This document shows, piece after piece, positions 47,230 through 57,399 of a stretch of 64,000 nt of DNA. Source of the stretch: Siphonodentalium dalli. Lineage: Eukaryota > Mollusca > Scaphopoda > Gadilida > Siphonodentaliidae. The notes under the pieces were generated by a model. It was not told the origin of the DNA. It was given only the letters and a program-made list of their open reading frames with translations, and did not search any database. Numbering within the stretch: the stretch's first letter is position 1; each line of letters opens with the position of its first letter. A program made the translations under genes and the position numbers. The DNA lies in assembly GCA_032622095.1 (NCBI GenBank), contig CP136062.1, positions 152,328,875 through 152,392,874 on the forward strand, written 5' to 3'.

Positions 47230-48145
47230 AACACTATGTCTTTAAAGTCGCTTTAGCCACTTCTGTCCATATCACGACTGACAAGACTGAATCAAGAATA
47301 AGCAAAGCAACTGTGAAGAGTAAACTGTGAATTAGATTAAAAACAACGACATATCTATAAACTAGAGGCCGAGCATGATCCTCATGTTTAACCCATACAT
47401 CAAACGAGAGGCCGATCACGATTGTTCAGTTAGGTTTTAATGTCGTTTTAGCCGCTATGCCATATCACCACTGAATTAGAGGTGTGACTGTCCGAATGGG
47501 ACTAAGAATACCCCCCGTGTTTTTAAAATACTAAGATGTTTCACATGTCAGTAAACATTTAGATAAAATAATAAAATAACAGTTCCCATTGCAGGTGCAC
47601 AACCCTAACCCTAATCTTAAACATATTGACCAAAAAATTTAGGAATAAAAGTTCTAAGTCGAAAAAGGGGAATAACTCCACAAAAACAAGTCGGACAGAC
47701 ATCATAATCGCAGGTGCACAGGTTCCCATGGTACTAAATATCAGTGCCAAGATTATAAAACATTGACCTAAAAATGTAGGAATAAAAGCTCGGACAAAAT
47801 TATGCATGTTGCAAACAAATTTCTAAGTCGAAAAAGGGGGATAACTCCACCAAAAAAAGTCCGACAGATGTCATAATCGCAGTTACACAGGTTCCCATAG
47901 TGGTTGATGTCTGTGATAAGTTGCACGGAAATTGATAAAAAAAAAGACTGAGAAAAACTCCGGACAAATTTGAGTCGACGGACGGACGAACGACGGACGG
48001 ACAAGCTGATTCCAGTATACCTCCCTAACTTTGTTGCGGGGGTATAAAGAAACTGAAGCAAGATAAACGAAGCAACTGTGAAGAGGAGACTGAATTCAAA
48101 CGAGAGGCCGACCATAGTCGTCTGATGTTTAACCCATACATACAA
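47230..48145. repeat. Modular dispersed repeat of molluscan type
   Basis: Modules recur within the block: AGCAACTGTGAAGAG with AACGAGAGGCCGA at 47,306-47,413 and 48,069-48,112; CTAAGTCGAAAAAGGGG with ATAACTCCAC at 47,662 and 47,822; GCAGGTGCACA / CACAGGTTCCCAT three times. It ends in GACGGACGGAC runs followed by ATACCTCCCTAACTTTGTTGCGGGGGTATAA. Such modules are ubiquitous in mollusc genomes in my experience. The 125-codon minus-strand frame is repeat. Confidence 0.6.
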
Positions 48146-48514
48146 CCATACCGAATCATCGACTATACAGTCGAAATCATCAATCTAGAACAGAATATAT
48201 ATCTGTTCACGAAAGACTGACTGGAATGAGAGTTTACATGGCATAGAACTAGAATTTATCGACAAAATGTTTAAATCAAATCAACCAAATTACCCTAATT
48301 ATACAGGGCAGGGGTTTGTCATCATAAACTAGCTGTGCCATGAGATATAAACACTTCCAGATGACAAATCAGATAGCATGAATATGGACGGATGGAAGAG
48401 GGTTAATATTTCCCAATCGTTCATCATAGTATTGATTTAGATGTGCTAATGTGGCTCAATAATCATTGGAACCGGTTCATTGACCAAATTGTGATGGTTA
48501 CAGTTATGCCCTGT

Positions 48515-48583
48515 GCCAATACATTCTCTTATATATGCGAGTCGACCATAGGTCGCCTCGCATATATAAGAGAATGCATTGGC
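48515..48583. repeat. 69-bp hairpin
   Basis: Same as the hairpin at 27,589 with one arm substitution (CAATACATT). Confidence 0.88.
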
Positions 48584-48676
48584 CTAAATAAAATCTTTTT
48601 TTAACACTTTTTACCATTTTTTCTTATAATATTTTCTACATTCTTTGACAATTTGATAATTTTTAATATGTGTTAA

Positions 48677-48745
48677 GCCAATGCATTCTCTTATATATGC
48701 GAGGCGACCTATGGTCGACTCGCATATATAAGAGAATGCATTGGC
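48677..48745. repeat. 69-bp hairpin (inverse twin)
   Basis: Same as the hairpin at 27,737. Confidence 0.9.
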
Positions 48746-49009
48746 ACAGGGCCGTTCTGTTGGATGAACAACTATAAGTCTCATTTGTACTTATTTTTCC
48801 AACCTCAACTTTGATGATATTAATTATACTGAAAACAATTTTTGAAGCCTTACAAAAGTGGCTTTGATGTTATAACAGATGTACTCTAAACATTGTGGAT
48901 ATTGGTATTATGCTCATGATTAATCTATTATTAATTAATGTATTTTGTGCTAGTAAGTCAACATACCAAATATAGACTTATTAAAGTTATCACGGAAACT
49001 AAAACAAGA

Positions 49010-49965
49010 GCATCGCTAGGGCGTGGCAAAATACGACACTGGTAGTTTCAATAAAAGGCCGCCGGTCACAGTGTCCCCCAAAAAAGTGGCTTCATTGGGG
49101 GCATCAGCTTTTCTGAAAAAAATAACAAGGACCCTAAATCCGATTCTAAATTTCAGAACAAAATGGGTGGATCGTACCCATATTCGAACTTGATCTGTAT
49201 TTCGAGCTGATAAACTCATATACCAAATTTGATTCAGATATGATCTCACAAACTGAAGTTATCATCCGGAAACCAGAAAATTACAAGATTCTAAGTAAAC
49301 AAAAGGGCCATAACTCTCGCATAAATGGGCGGAGCAAACCCATATTCGAACTTGACCTGTATTTTCGTCTGTTAAACTCACATATGAAATTTGCTTTTGA
49401 TCTAATAACCGAAACTAAAGTTATCATCCGAAAACCATTTCCGGACGGACGGGCGGACGGACGGACACCGGCTATTTTAATAGTCTTTTTTTTTTCGGGG
49501 GACAATAAGGGTCATAACTCTGGCAAATATTGGCGGGCGGAATCCGAATCGAACATGACATGAATTTTGTGCTAGTACCAAATTCCATTCCATTCAGTTC
49601 AGACTTACTAAAGTTATCATCCGGAAACGAAAATTGAGTGCAAATTCCAACAAAAATGGCTGTAACTATGGTGTAAATTCGCTGACGGAACCCGAATTCT
49701 AACTTGACCTGTATGTTGTGCTAGTAAACACACATACCAAATTTCATTCCATTCAGACTTACTAACGTTATCATCCGGAAACGATAAAAAAAGCGGATGG
49801 ACGGACAGACGGACTAATAACATAATACGTTCCCTTTTTTTTTCAAAATGGGCGTATAAAAAGGGAACGGACGGACAGACAGACGCCCCGATGACCAATA
49901 ACATAATATGTCCCCTTATTAAATGGCGTATAAAAAGGAAAACACAAAATGATTTAATTCACTGT
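49010..49965. repeat. Tandemly arranged molluscan-type dispersed modules
   Basis: At least four related modules run head to tail. Each has AAAATGG/GGCGGA near a 'CATAACTC' motif, then ATTCGAACTTGACCTGTAT, CATACCAAATTTCATTC-like sequence and AAAGTTATCATCCGGAAAC. GGACGGACGG runs punctuate them at 49,442-49,466, 49,796-49,814 and 49,866-49,884. The flanking 77-107-codon frames are repeat-derived. Confidence 0.65.
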
Positions 49966-49967
49966 AA

Positions 49968-50190
49968 GGCAGCGGTTGTTAGAAGCAACAGAAATGTCAC
50001 TTGTCCACACTCACTTCAACATCTACAAAATTTAGTACGCATTATAACGGTCCATGGCTTATTACTAGATTAGTAAGCATTATAACGGTCCATGGCTTAT
50101 TAGTAGATTAGTAAGCATTATAACGGTCCATGGCTTATACTAGATTAGTAAGCATTATAACGGTCCATGGCTTATTAGTAGATTGTGTTC
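49968..50190 (+). repeat. 38-bp tandem repeat, 4 copies, on a dispersed repeat
   Basis: GCATTATAACGGTCCATGGC with TTATTAGTAGATTAGTAA repeats four times (50,031-50,190); the third unit is slightly shorter. The preceding 60 bp (AGAAGCAACA, CCACACTCACTTCA) and the first unit resemble 51,388-51,515, so the array grew from the end of a dispersed repeat. Confidence 0.85.
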
Positions 50191-50360
50191 TCATATTTAA
50201 CATCATCCTTTCGGATATATACAATTGATGCCGCGGAACCAGATGCAACTGCCTCAATTGAAAGGGACCATCAAAACCTCCGCGAATGGGGTCATTTGTT
50301 CGATCTCATTGTTTCCTGGTATATAAAACTGGTAAATAATACTTATGAATAATACACGTT

Positions 50361-51312
50361 TTAAAGGCCCAGTTAATTTTCGAATCTGCAGATCACATTA
50401 TATACAACACATTCCATAGTATATACCAATTGGAAGAAGAACCAAATATATATAAATTATACTGAATACGGAACAGATGTGGCCTAGGAGTGTCCACAAA
50501 TATTCCCAGATTCACACCAAGACTTCCACCGTTATTTATCACATAATGCATCATAATTCACAACTAAGAAACAGAGTTATTACACTTCCATTGAGAATAA
50601 TTGACTGGCAGTACAGGCCAGATCGAAATTAAGCATAGAACACACGTCGCCACCTTGAAAAAGGCAACATGTTCACAGTTGATTCGACCGGATAAGTTGA
50701 TAATACAATGTTTGGAGCTTCCACTTTCAAATGGTATATAGCATAGAATATGTTGTATATAATGTGATCTGGGGATTCGATGGTATATAATATGGAATAT
50801 ATTGTATATAATGTGATCTGGGGATTCGATGGTATATAATATAGAATATGTTGTATATATATAATGTGATCTGGGGATTCGATGGTATATAATATAGAAT
50901 ATGTTGTATATATATAATGTGATCTGGGGATTCGATGGTATATAATATAGAATATGTTGTATATATATAATGTGATCTGGGGATTCGATGGTATATAATA
51001 TAGAATATGTTGTATATATATAATGTGATCTGGGGATTCGATGGTATATAATATAGAATATGTTGTATATATATAATGTGATCTGGGGATTCGATGGTAT
51101 ATAATATGGAATATGTTGTATATATATAATGTGATCTGGGGATTCGATGGTATATAATATAGAATATGTTGTATATAATGTGATCTGGGGATTCGATGGT
51201 ATATAATATGGAATATGTTGTATATAATGTGATCTGGGGATTCGATGGTATATAATATGGAATATGTTGTATATAATGTGATCTGGGGATTCGAAAATTA
51301 AACGGGCCTTTA
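50361..51312. mobile_element. Inverted-repeat element (ends TTAAAGGCCC) with internal array
   Basis: The left end TTAAAGGCCCAGTTAATTTT continues as CGAATCTGCAGATCACATTA and further to about 50,430. The right end (51,244-51,312) is its inverse, ending GGGCCTTTAA. The inverted arms are about 70 bp with few mismatches. TTAA at both outer edges may be the target duplication or part of the terminus. No transposase frame. Confidence 0.82.
50731..51294 (+). repeat. 49-53-bp array, 11 copies, inside the right arm
   Basis: The unit is GATCTGGGGATTCGATGGTA plus TATAATATAGAATATGTTGT and a TA run of variable length; 49- and 53-bp units differ by four bases in the TA run. The last unit is the actual right arm of the host element, and the left arm holds a single inverse unit with GATCTGCAGATTCGA. 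Confidence 0.95.
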
Positions 51313-51377
51313 ATATATCATATGCAAAAAATAAAATAAAATAGAAAAACTAAATGTTATCGTCACTGCCATGTAAA

Positions 51378-51515
51378 TGGACTGTTATAAGCAACACAAA
51401 TAACACTCTTCCACACTCTCTTCATGGCAACATCCTCCCTCGGAACCAGATGTGTAGAATCTGCGTACACAACGTACCATTGTACGCAGCTAGTACGTAT
51501 TATAACGGTTTCCAG
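51378..51515 (+). repeat. Dispersed repeat, second copy
   Basis: AAGCAACACA, CCACACTCTCTTCA and AGTACGTATTATAACGGTTTCC parallel 49,985-50,060. It lies immediately beyond the TTAAAGGCCC element. Confidence 0.55.
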
Positions 51516-51918
51516 GCGGCCTTCATCATTAACAGATTATGTTCCCGATATAACAGCAACCTATCTCCGATTCAATTTTACGCCACATTACTTCTTAATA
51601 GCAGGTTTATCTAACTATAATAAATTCATTAACTTTCAACGGACGTGTCGACGCAGTATAATGGGAAATTGCTTCTAGTCGCGGGCGGTTATTATCGGTT
51701 ATAATGGTTATTATTGCTATTAATACAAATCAGAGGTTGCCTTCAGCTCAAAGGTGCAAATACACAGGGTCACGAAGATCGTGTTTCACAACCAGTGTAC
51801 AACGAAATGTCGCTAGGCCAGATTCGTCACCTCAAGTTTAAAGGTACTTATTTTGTTTTGGTTTGAACATATTTATTGTGACCCACATATACATGGAATA
51901 TTTTACAACACATAATAT

Positions 51919-52035
51919 ATGGTTAATGTTGTGGGTGCACAGGGGATTGGAGCACAAGTTACCAAACTTAGTGAAGCTCCTCTCCCCTGGCGTTCAGCTG
52001 CTGATGAATTTAAGTCGATGGTGTTGCAGGAATGA
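51919..52035 (+). CDS. Short open frame, 38 codons, unrecognised
   Basis: ATG to TGA with an unusually balanced composition for this AT-rich DNA (contains GAQGIGAQVTKLSEAP and WRSAADEFKSMVLQ). An in-frame TAA lies two codons upstream. I know no match. It could be a terminal exon fragment (a CACAG precedes GGGATTGG at about 51,940), a retroposon tail, or chance. Confidence 0.15.
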   Translation: MVNVVGAQGIGAQVTKLSEAPLPWRSAADEFKSMVLQE

Positions 52036-52164
52036 AATTTGATGAGAGTTTTGTTGTTATTTGTATGGGGACGGTGTCCCATACGATCGGCTAAGTATAC
52101 ATAGGGGAACCGTCTCCCAATCAAAATCATGCAGGTTATAGTTGTGGCCATGGCAGGTATTAAA

Positions 52165-52358
52165 GGGGTATTGTACACTAAATCCGACCATTTATGGCAC
52201 CATCTCCTTTTATACTCAACAGAATATGTGCAACAAATGAATCAATTTGAGCAAAATACACTCTTGTGCTCTATGAACGATATGATTGTTGTATAATATT
52301 CTGTTGAGTATAAAAGGAGATGGTCCCATAAATGGTCGGATTTAGTGTACAGTACCCC
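52165..52358. mobile_element. Foldback element, arms of about 70 bp
   Basis: GGGGTATTGTACACTAAATC to CAACAGAATATGTGCAAC is repeated in inverse from 52,288 to 52,358. The spacer is about 53 bp and arm differences are few. It is a typical short foldback/MITE and abuts rep-F at 52,361. Confidence 0.85.
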
Positions 52359-52360
52359 GT

Positions 52361-52500
52361 CAAAGCTACATGGCGGTTTGCGCTCCAAAATACACCTGAT
52401 AATATTCGATTTTGAATTTTTCCCGGTATCGAAATAGGTCGATAAACTACCTTTCTATGAGCAGTATATGTCCCAGAAGGACGCACTGAAGTCATACAAA
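52361..52500 (+). repeat. Rep-F, copy 2
   Basis: Partner of 3881-4025. It starts two bases after the foldback element. Confidence 0.65.
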
Positions 52501-52526
52501 ATACAACTTTGAACACTGTGTTTGGG

Positions 52527-52539
52527 CCCCCCCCCCCCC
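52527..52539 (+). repeat. Poly-C run
   Basis: Thirteen consecutive C followed by seven A. Prone to length error in sequencing. Confidence 0.9.
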
Positions 52540-52576
52540 AAAAAAACAATACCCAAATGATGTCTGGATGATCCAT

Positions 52577-53523
52577 TTATCTTGTAAAATAGGCAATTGG
52601 TCTGTACGTATACATGACAATGGATGCACGTGTCATCTACCTATCACCGGTGGTGACAAGAAGACAGCCTTGCTTGGCTGTCACTCCGAGTACTTTTTAC
52701 TCCGTTCTTAGTGTGCACAACACTTGCATTATTTATGTGTATATTGTATACATTGTCCATAAATTAAATGATTTTATCATAAACTTTTGTCACGCTGTTG
52801 CTTTTGTCACGTTGTTGAGTATACATTTAAGTGCACGCCAAAAAAATCGATGGCTCCCATCTAGAGATCACCCTGGAGTTTGGTGACGATCAGATGAGAG
52901 ATGTGATATGTAGGGTGTACACGCACATATTGGTGTACTAGCGCACGTCAAGTTGATCGCTGAGAACTGAGCCTTCGTTGGTGAAGAAATATGAGCCGCA
53001 TCTGGCCAACCCTTCTCCAGTCGCATATATACATGGTTGGGTATTGAGAATACATTTATTAAACTAACTGTGCTCGACTTCGTCCGGGCTATTTAGGGAT
53101 TTCTTTATGATCGCCTCCGTCTGGACAAAGAGTATTTAGTTTAGAAGGGGTTAACGTCTAGATAGTAACAATGAGCGATATCCACTATACTATTTATAAC
53201 ATTTGAGGTTTACAAAAACAGTTTCTATTTGGTCTCCATCCAAAGGAATTCGTACGGCGAGGATATGACAGGACAGCGACAAAAATCTATACGAACCTAA
53301 AATACACACAATGTGTGCATTAAAAGCATAGCATGCATTAGAAGCATCTCGGTCAGCGTGTGAATCAAGTGTGTGTAAATAATGGAATCCACTGAACATT
53401 TGACGGCCACGTTCACATGTATGATTGTTAGATAGAATGTATTCAATCCTCACAAGCTGGAGAACAATATACCAGCAAATAGACGAACCTCCGCGTTCCT
53501 CGCGTGGTGTCATCCTCAGGGCA
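52577..53523. other. Gene-free sequence
   Basis: Frames of 90-107 codons on either strand (52,614-52,886; 53,190-53,513) carry no recognised domain. No repeats recognised. Confidence 0.45.
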
Positions 53524-54050
53524 CAGGTACCTGTTGATTATGCCATGAATCTATACTCTGGCTGACGCCCGTAGAGATCATATTCCACCAGTACAAAACC
53601 TGGGAACGTTTTGAAGTTTTGACAGGTAACCCTATAAATTCGAAAAAATAACGCAGGGAATATATTTCTTCTTTATTACCCGTTCCTTCACAATGTACTT
53701 CACTGTAGGTGAAGGTCTCAACTCGAAATTGCATGCTTTTCTTTGACTTCTGTGAGCCGATATCGCAAAAAACATCGAATTACCCGGGAGAAATTCCACA
53801 ATTTTAAGCGAGGCAAAGAAAAATCACCAGCAAAGTCACTTAAATCGTGAAATTTCGAGTTGGGACATTCAGACACAGTGAAGTACATTGTTATGGAACA
53901 TGCAATAACTATATATTCCCTGCGTTATTTTTTCGACTTTATAAGGTTCCCTGTCAAAACGTCAAAAGTTCCCATATTTTTTGCTGGTGGAATATGATCC
54001 CTACGGGCGTTAACCAGAGTGGAGATCCATGGCATGATCTAATGTACCTG
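53524..54050. mobile_element. Foldback element FB1, about 527 bp palindrome
   Basis: Left arm 53,524-53,733 and right arm 53,847-54,050 are inverse copies over about 200 bp. Shared blocks include CAGTGAAGTACATTGT, ATATTCCCTGCGTTATTTTT, TGGTGGAATATGATC and CTACGGGCGT. The loop (about 113 bp) contains TTACCCGGGAGAAATTCC. The 72- and 78-codon frames on opposite strands are the two arms read in mirror image. A second member, FB2, lies downstream. Confidence 0.9.
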
Positions 54051-54061
54051 GAACAAAATGA

Positions 54062-54117
54062 CCCCACTCCCAAAAGAACATAAGAGATACTCTCTTATGT
54101 ACTTTTGGGAGTGGGGT
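54062..54117. repeat. 56-bp hairpin
   Basis: CCCCACTCCCAAAAG pairs with CTTTTGGGAGTGGGG, continuing through ACATAAGAGA / TCTCTTATGT. Arms of about 26 bp with a near-zero loop. Confidence 0.9.
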
Positions 54118-54310
54118 ACTTTTGAAGTTCATGCATGACACTGAGGTTGGCACACATGCAGTCAGATTGCGGGCCGATGCCAATGGCTGTACCGTATACA
54201 ACAATGGAACCATACAGTCCATACTGTGACGAAGAAGTCACGGATAAATAGCAAAACTATCTGGTCTGGTCATATTCGAGTTATATATCGGACTCATGAG
54301 ACCACAGTGT

Positions 54311-54422
54311 AATTAAGGCACTAGTGCCCGTGTGAATCTTCACTGAGCTATCCCGGGCCTTTGTGGAATTAAGGCACTAGTGCCCATGTGAATCTTCGCT
54401 GTGCTATCCCGGGCCTTTGTCC
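54311..54422 (+). repeat. 56-bp tandem duplication
   Basis: AATTAAGGCACTAGTGCCC with TGTGAATCTTC and GCTATCCCGGGCCTTTGT occurs twice in succession (54,311 and 54,367). Confidence 0.9.
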
Positions 54423-54464
54423 GAATAAACTCACAAGCATCAGTCTGGATAGATCATGTCATTA

Positions 54465-55684
54465 TAAATATTAAAATATTTAAAACACAACACATGTAGC
54501 AGTGTACGGTGCTTTAATGTCACTGTGCTACAATACAACTTATATTATAAGGCAAGGGGAACCAATCGTAACTCAGTGCCACCCCCACCCATCTATGCAA
54601 ATCAAATCGACATCCCTGTTGCCGTGGGCCGTCTTTAGACCTGCACGCGTATACAAATACAGAAGATAACTTACCTAGATGCATTCTATAGTTGCTGCCC
54701 ATGAGAGACTGGTGTTGACGAAAGAACTGTCTCGTATTGTCATATTTAGAACAAATCTTTAAATCAAAAACCTTGCGAAAAGAAACAGCCAAACATTTTC
54801 GAACAGATGTGACCTAGTGCCGTTAAAACTCGAACAAACCACGATTCTCCTCTTTCAATTCAAGTCTCTAACTTAAAGTCTACTAGTAAGCAGTCTCGGT
54901 AAATTAGACACCTCATGACAACTACACAGACACGAACAACAATATAATACCTACTCCGTGATTAGATCACTAATTCTCTTTTAATTTCTCTCTAATTCAA
55001 ACAAACGGTGAATTAGAAGAGAGAACCAAACAGCGACATTGCATGATAATAAAATCACATCTGTGATACTAGGTCAGTAAGCGAGCAAGTGGACCGAATC
55101 ATGTTCACGTGCAGGTCAAAATGACGCGATGTTTTATTGCGACAGGGGTGCACTGAGGGGGGCGATCGAAGATGTATCTTTTTGATGTGATGTTATGCCA
55201 GTAACCGACGCGTATTTTCAGAACAGTGTATGCATATGCGGTGGATCCATCCCACTCACAGCCAACTCATTCGGCAGTAAATGGTATTATATCTACCATA
55301 GAGCGTAGGCTTTGGGTCCGTATATAACATGTAACTTGACATGGGCCCGAGTTGGTCATGCTCGCCCAGCGTCGATCTCTACTCTTGGCGAGCCGGACCA
55401 GCCCGGCAAAATGTTCTGTTATATAAATACGCACCTAATAATAACCACATATATGATATATATATAAATCAAGTTAATAAAATGACTATAGATTAATACA
55501 TGTTAGAAAGATCTTAAATGAACAGGGAAATTAATTCAATGTATTATGATTATATTATGCGTGATGATGCACACGTGACTGTATATATTACTTGTATATA
55601 TTTATTTGTAATTTGTCTTGAATGTCTTATATATAGATGGTAGACAATAAATGATGATGATGAAAAAAAAAAAAAAAAAAAAAA
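54465..55684 (+). mobile_element. Poly(A)-tailed insertion absent from copy 2
   Basis: About 1220 bp ending in GACAATAAATGATGATGATG and 23 A (55,663-55,685). It is flanked by ATTA (54,461-54,464 and 55,685-55,688). The other duplicate shows the empty site GTCATTAATATTACG at 62,421. An AATAAA, a GATGATG run and poly(A) are typical of a retroposed transcript or LINE 3' end. No reverse-transcriptase motif and no long frame on the sense strand. A 4-bp target duplication is short for a LINE, so its boundaries may be off by a few bases. Confidence 0.8.
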
Positions 55685-55688
55685 ATTA

Positions 55689-56262
55689 ATATTACGCCCG
55701 TATATATAAGAGATAATATTACGCCCGTATATATATAAGAGATAAGATTACGCCCGTATATATATAAGAGATAATATTACGCCCGTATATATATAAGAGA
55801 TAATATTACGCCCGTATATATAAGAGATAATATTACGCCCGTATATATAAGAGATAATATTACGCCCGTATATATAAGAGATAATATTACGCCCGTATAT
55901 ATAAGAGATAATATTACGCCCGTATATATAAGAGATAATATTACGCCCGTATATATAAGAGATAATATTACGCCCGTATATATAAGAGATAATATTACGC
56001 CCGTATATATAAGAGATAATATTACGCCTGTATATATAAGAGATAATATTACGCCCGTATATATAAGAGATAATATCACGCCCGTATATATAAGAGATAA
56101 TATCACGCCCGTATATATAAGAGATAATATTACGCCCGTATATATAAGAGATAATATTACGCCCGTATATATAAGAGATAATATCACGCCCGTATATATA
56201 AGAGATAATATTACGCATATAAGAGATAATATTACGCCCGTATATATATAAGAGATAATATT
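55689..56262 (+). repeat. 27-bp array, about 21 copies (FB2 left arm, copy 1)
   Basis: The unit is ATATTACGCCCGTATATATA plus AGAGATA. A few units are 29 bp (one extra TA) and a few have ATATCACG. The last unit runs directly into the FB2 arm (AGATAATATTCTACCAGTAC), whose FB1 equivalent is ACGCCCGTAGAGATCATATT, so the unit derives from the element itself. Frames open on the minus strand are 9-residue periodic and not genes. Confidence 0.95.
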
Positions 56263-56596
56263 CTACCAGTACAAAACCTGGGAAACTTTTTTATGTTCTG
56301 ACGTGGAACTGTATAACATTGAACAAACAATGCAGGGAATATAGCTCTTTTTTGTCAATACTTGTTCCTTAATAATCTATTTCACAGTAGGGGCTGATCC
56401 CAGCTCGAGATTGCACACTTGTTGTGACTTATGTGAGTCGATATCGCAATAAATATTGAATTTATTACCCAGGGGAAATTCCATGATTGCAAGGGACGCA
56501 AAATCGGCTCACCGTGTCACCTAATTCATGAAGTTTCGAACTGGGACCTTCACCTATATATACTGAATGTGGAATTCGTTGTTAATTAACATATAT

Positions 56597-56731
56597 ATTT
56601 TTTTTGTTTTTTGTTTTTGTTATTATTTTTTTATTGAATAGCAAAACATACACGGAATATCACAGACATACATTAGCATACGATACTTCAAGGGCGAGAG
56701 GGGAAACTATCTCACTGTCACATGCGCACTG
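56597..56731 (-). mobile_element. 5'-truncated retroposon with 11-bp target duplication, copy 1
   Basis: Bounded by TTAACATATAT at 56,586-56,596 and 56,732-56,742. The plus strand begins with a T-rich run (TTTTTTTTGTTTTTTG), i.e. an A-rich tail on the minus strand preceded by a CAATAAA signal. The 135-bp size implies strong 5' truncation or a SINE fragment. It lies in FB2's right arm. Confidence 0.75.
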
Positions 56732-57112
56732 TTAACATATATTAACTAAGTAATCAATTAGTGCATTGTTTTTCAATGTTATCAACTTTTAGCTGGTGGA
56801 GTATGATCACCACGGGCGTAGACATACTGCCAGAGTAGATATTTATGGCATGATCTCGTCTGGAATGTGAATGCGATCACTGGTTCTTGTTATGCACTGC
56901 GTATCCGCCACAAAGGTGGCGTTTCGACGAGGTTTATTAATTTCGAAGGGCCAGCAGGTCATAACGTGTTGCATGTGGATATTGTTCCTCACGCTGCATC
57001 GTGCATGTAGTAAGTATAAACATGAGCTATATAGCAGAGATCAAAAGTTGGCACGATAAATTTATCAATCCATGGGCCATAAATCTGCACAAAACTAATG
57101 GATTAATCCCGT

Positions 57113-57140
57113 CCATATATAAGAGAATGCACTGACACAG
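57113..57140. repeat. Lone half of the paired-hairpin arm
   Basis: CATATATAAGAGAATGCACTG, followed by ACACAGGAACTTTAATG, matches the right edge of the degenerate element at 43,898. Repeated at about 63,880 in copy 2. Confidence 0.55.
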
Positions 57141-57235
57141 GAACTTTAATGCTGCTCATATCTTTAATGCAAGGCATTAACGATCATGTGCCAGTGCATA
57201 CTCATCACTATCTTGCAACTGCCCATTGTGATGTT

Positions 57236-57399
57236 TTGCAATAAATTATTGTATCTTGTATTGATATCCGCTCCCTCACTGGTTCATGAGTTTAAACCCT
57301 ATTCTCAATACTCACTTCGCTTGGAAATAACAAAATCCGATAACCATGCCCAAGGTAAAGCTGATATGTTCAAACAGAGACAAAATTAAGAAATTTCCA
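57236..57399. other. Unique sequence after duplication copy 1
   Basis: The window ends before the duplicate's corresponding position, so the real right edge of the duplication may lie further on. No gene seen. Confidence 0.4.

Larger units (their letters stand above)
48465..48763 (+). mobile_element. Truncated piggyBac-like paired-hairpin element, copy 3
   Basis: This matches copy 2 from ATCATTGGAACCGGTTCATT to GGCCGTTCTGTTGG but lacks both CCCTTTAC termini and TTAA. Hairpins lie at 48,515-48,583 and 48,677-48,745 around a 93-bp core. The core is the reverse complement of copy 1's. Loss of both ends suggests decay or gene conversion after insertion. Confidence 0.82.
54440..56870. mobile_element. 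Foldback element FB2, copy 1 (interrupted)
   Basis: The inner arms 56,255-56,410 (CTACCAGTACAAAACCTGGG and on) and 56,520-56,835 are inverse and related to FB1. The outer left end (TCTGGATAGATCATGTCAT) mirrors the right end (GGCATGATCTCGTCTGG). The left arm is interrupted by a 1.2-kb retroposon and expanded by the 27-bp array; the right arm holds a 135-bp retroposon fragment. Confidence 0.7.
53772..57235 (+). repeat. Segmental duplication, copy 1 (with insertion)
   Basis: From ACATCGAATTACCCGGGAGA onward this matches 61,734-64,000 almost base for base. The offset is 7962 bp up to 54,464, 6738 bp after the insertion, and 6765 bp after the 27-bp array. Observed differences are a 1.2-kb insertion in this copy, one fewer 27-bp unit, and rare substitutions (CCAGTACAAAA versus CCAGTATAAAA; CGATCATGTG versus CGATAATGTG). 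Confidence 0.97.

Noticed and set aside
47603-47616. CCCTAACCCTAA as telomeric repeat
   Set aside because: Only about two units, embedded in a dispersed repeat; not an array.
47768-48145. 125-codon minus-strand frame
   Set aside because: It covers the GACGGAC-rich dispersed modules repeated elsewhere in the window.
53516-54083. Homologous 72- and 78-codon frames as a gene pair
   Set aside because: They are the two arms of the FB1 palindrome read on opposite strands.
55748-56218. Two overlapping minus-strand frames (156 and 136 codons) as proteins
   Set aside because: Both are the 27-bp array read in two frames; the period of nine codons keeps them open.
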